Shown: positions 63,644 to 64,000 of the stretch, in pieces
Layout of the letters: each line of letters opens with the position of its first letter
How positions within the stretch are numbered: position 1 is the stretch's first letter
NCBI GenBank assembly: GCA_038373885.1
Contig: JAWZYV010014407.1
Location: forward strand, 62,001-126,000
DNA length: 64,000 nucleotides
Origin: Cheiracanthium punctorium
Lineage: Eukaryota > Arthropoda > Arachnida > Araneae > Cheiracanthiidae
Direction: 5' to 3'
Translations under genes and position numbers: made by a program
Notes under the pieces: generated by a model
What the model saw: the letters and a program-made list of their open reading frames with translations, nothing else
The model's database searches: none
Told to the model about the DNA's origin: nothing

Positions 63644-64000
63644 CAGGGATGAGATTCTTCAGACTTTTCCAATGTTTAAAAATGGGCAGGCAACAATATT
63701 AAATATAATTCAATCTTTTGTTTGGAAAGTAATGCCGTTCATCATTTAATGATTCCGCATCGGTATTACAAGAACAGCCCTCGTCGGTAGCATGTTTTCA
63801 GAAAGCCGAATAACGACGGCTGAAGTATTTTGGGCATTGAAAGTGATGCAAAGCCACTTGTCCTACAGATCGTGCGATGGAATCGATGGCTTGTTTCGAT
63901 CTATGTTTCTGGATAGCCAAATCTTAGCTTTTGGAATGGAGGCAAAGTGATGTCACGCTATTTAACGAGTGTTTTTAGGGCACACAAATGCTGAAGTGCT
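63644..64000 (+). mobile_element. hAT element entering from the right edge (partial)
   Basis: A CAGGGATGAGATTC terminus at 63644 is followed by a transposase-like reading frame (63751-63950). The right end is outside the window, so length and duplication cannot be seen. Confidence 0.55.
63751..63950 (+). pseudogene. hAT-type transposase N-terminal fragment
   Basis: Reads SMFSESRITTAEVFWALKVM, QSHLSYRSCDGIDGLFRSMF then LDSQILAFGMEAK and TGA. The (T/A)AE.(F/L)WALKV...S..S(C/D)D...F..MF.DS.IA pattern is one I associate with an N-terminal segment of a hAT-type transposase family common in arthropods. An in-frame stop after EAK, where the family continues, suggests decay. Confidence 0.55.

Noticed and set aside
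1..64000. A second cellular protein-coding gene
   Set aside because: Apart from MTR4, every recognisable coding stretch belongs to transposon remnants; the 23-codon tail at 2-73 is too short to call.
1..64000. Endogenous viral sequence
   Set aside because: I saw no retroviral or other viral protein motifs or long terminal repeats.

Overview
This is an AT-rich, intron- and transposon-rich animal nuclear window carrying one cellular gene. On the plus strand, 26 exons between 9862 and 61942 splice (all GT-AG, phases consistent throughout) into a 1023-residue exosome RNA helicase MTR4 (MTREX / SKIV2L2). I derived the exon junctions by hand; no junction leaves a frame break and the last exon ends in the family's usual Leu-Tyr-Leu-stop. 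About 3.07 kb of coding sequence is spread over 52 kb. The organism is very probably an arthropod. The long introns, tRNA-derived SINE-like heads, Penelope-like fragments and many hAT-like miniature elements would suit a chelicerate such as a spider, but the sequence alone does not settle that.

Layout. Positions 1-9400 are intergenic and almost entirely mobile-element sediment: a 6-bp-TSD hAT-like element with a TTAA element inside it (508-1499), a small 8-bp-TSD element (1533-1689), a 1.8 kb element with 38-bp inverted ends (2726-4518), a tRNA-Arg-like SINE head (about 5172), a large foldback element (6772-7988) and a cluster of TA-flanked miniature elements, one of them split by a TTAA element (8179-9305). 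The MTR4 5' region and exon 1 lie at about 9420-9965. Introns 1-25 hold the remaining elements. Intron 4 has a three-level nest (18822-21398), intron 6 holds five elements, intron 11 (8 kb) holds a roughly 530-bp tandem array with a conserved hairpin, intron 16 holds a hAT remnant with a BED finger and two nested elements, intron 19 holds a head-to-head pair of Penelope-like fragments, and intron 22 holds an endonuclease-domain remnant. After the stop codon come another copy of the 6-bp-TSD family (62234-62661) and the start of a hAT element that runs off the window (63644-).

How the parts relate. MTR4 is the DExH helicase that feeds RNA to the nuclear exosome; every catalytic motif is present, as is an N-terminal aromatic/acidic motif like the one that docks yeast Mtr4 on Rrp6-Rrp47. 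The transposon fragments are broken and are not part of its function. The less expected signals are (a) hAT-like elements that sort by target-site duplication length (5, 6 or 8 bp), several sharing one internal core behind unrelated ends, and (b) the intron 11 array, whose stem-loop keeps pairing through compensatory changes at three stem positions.
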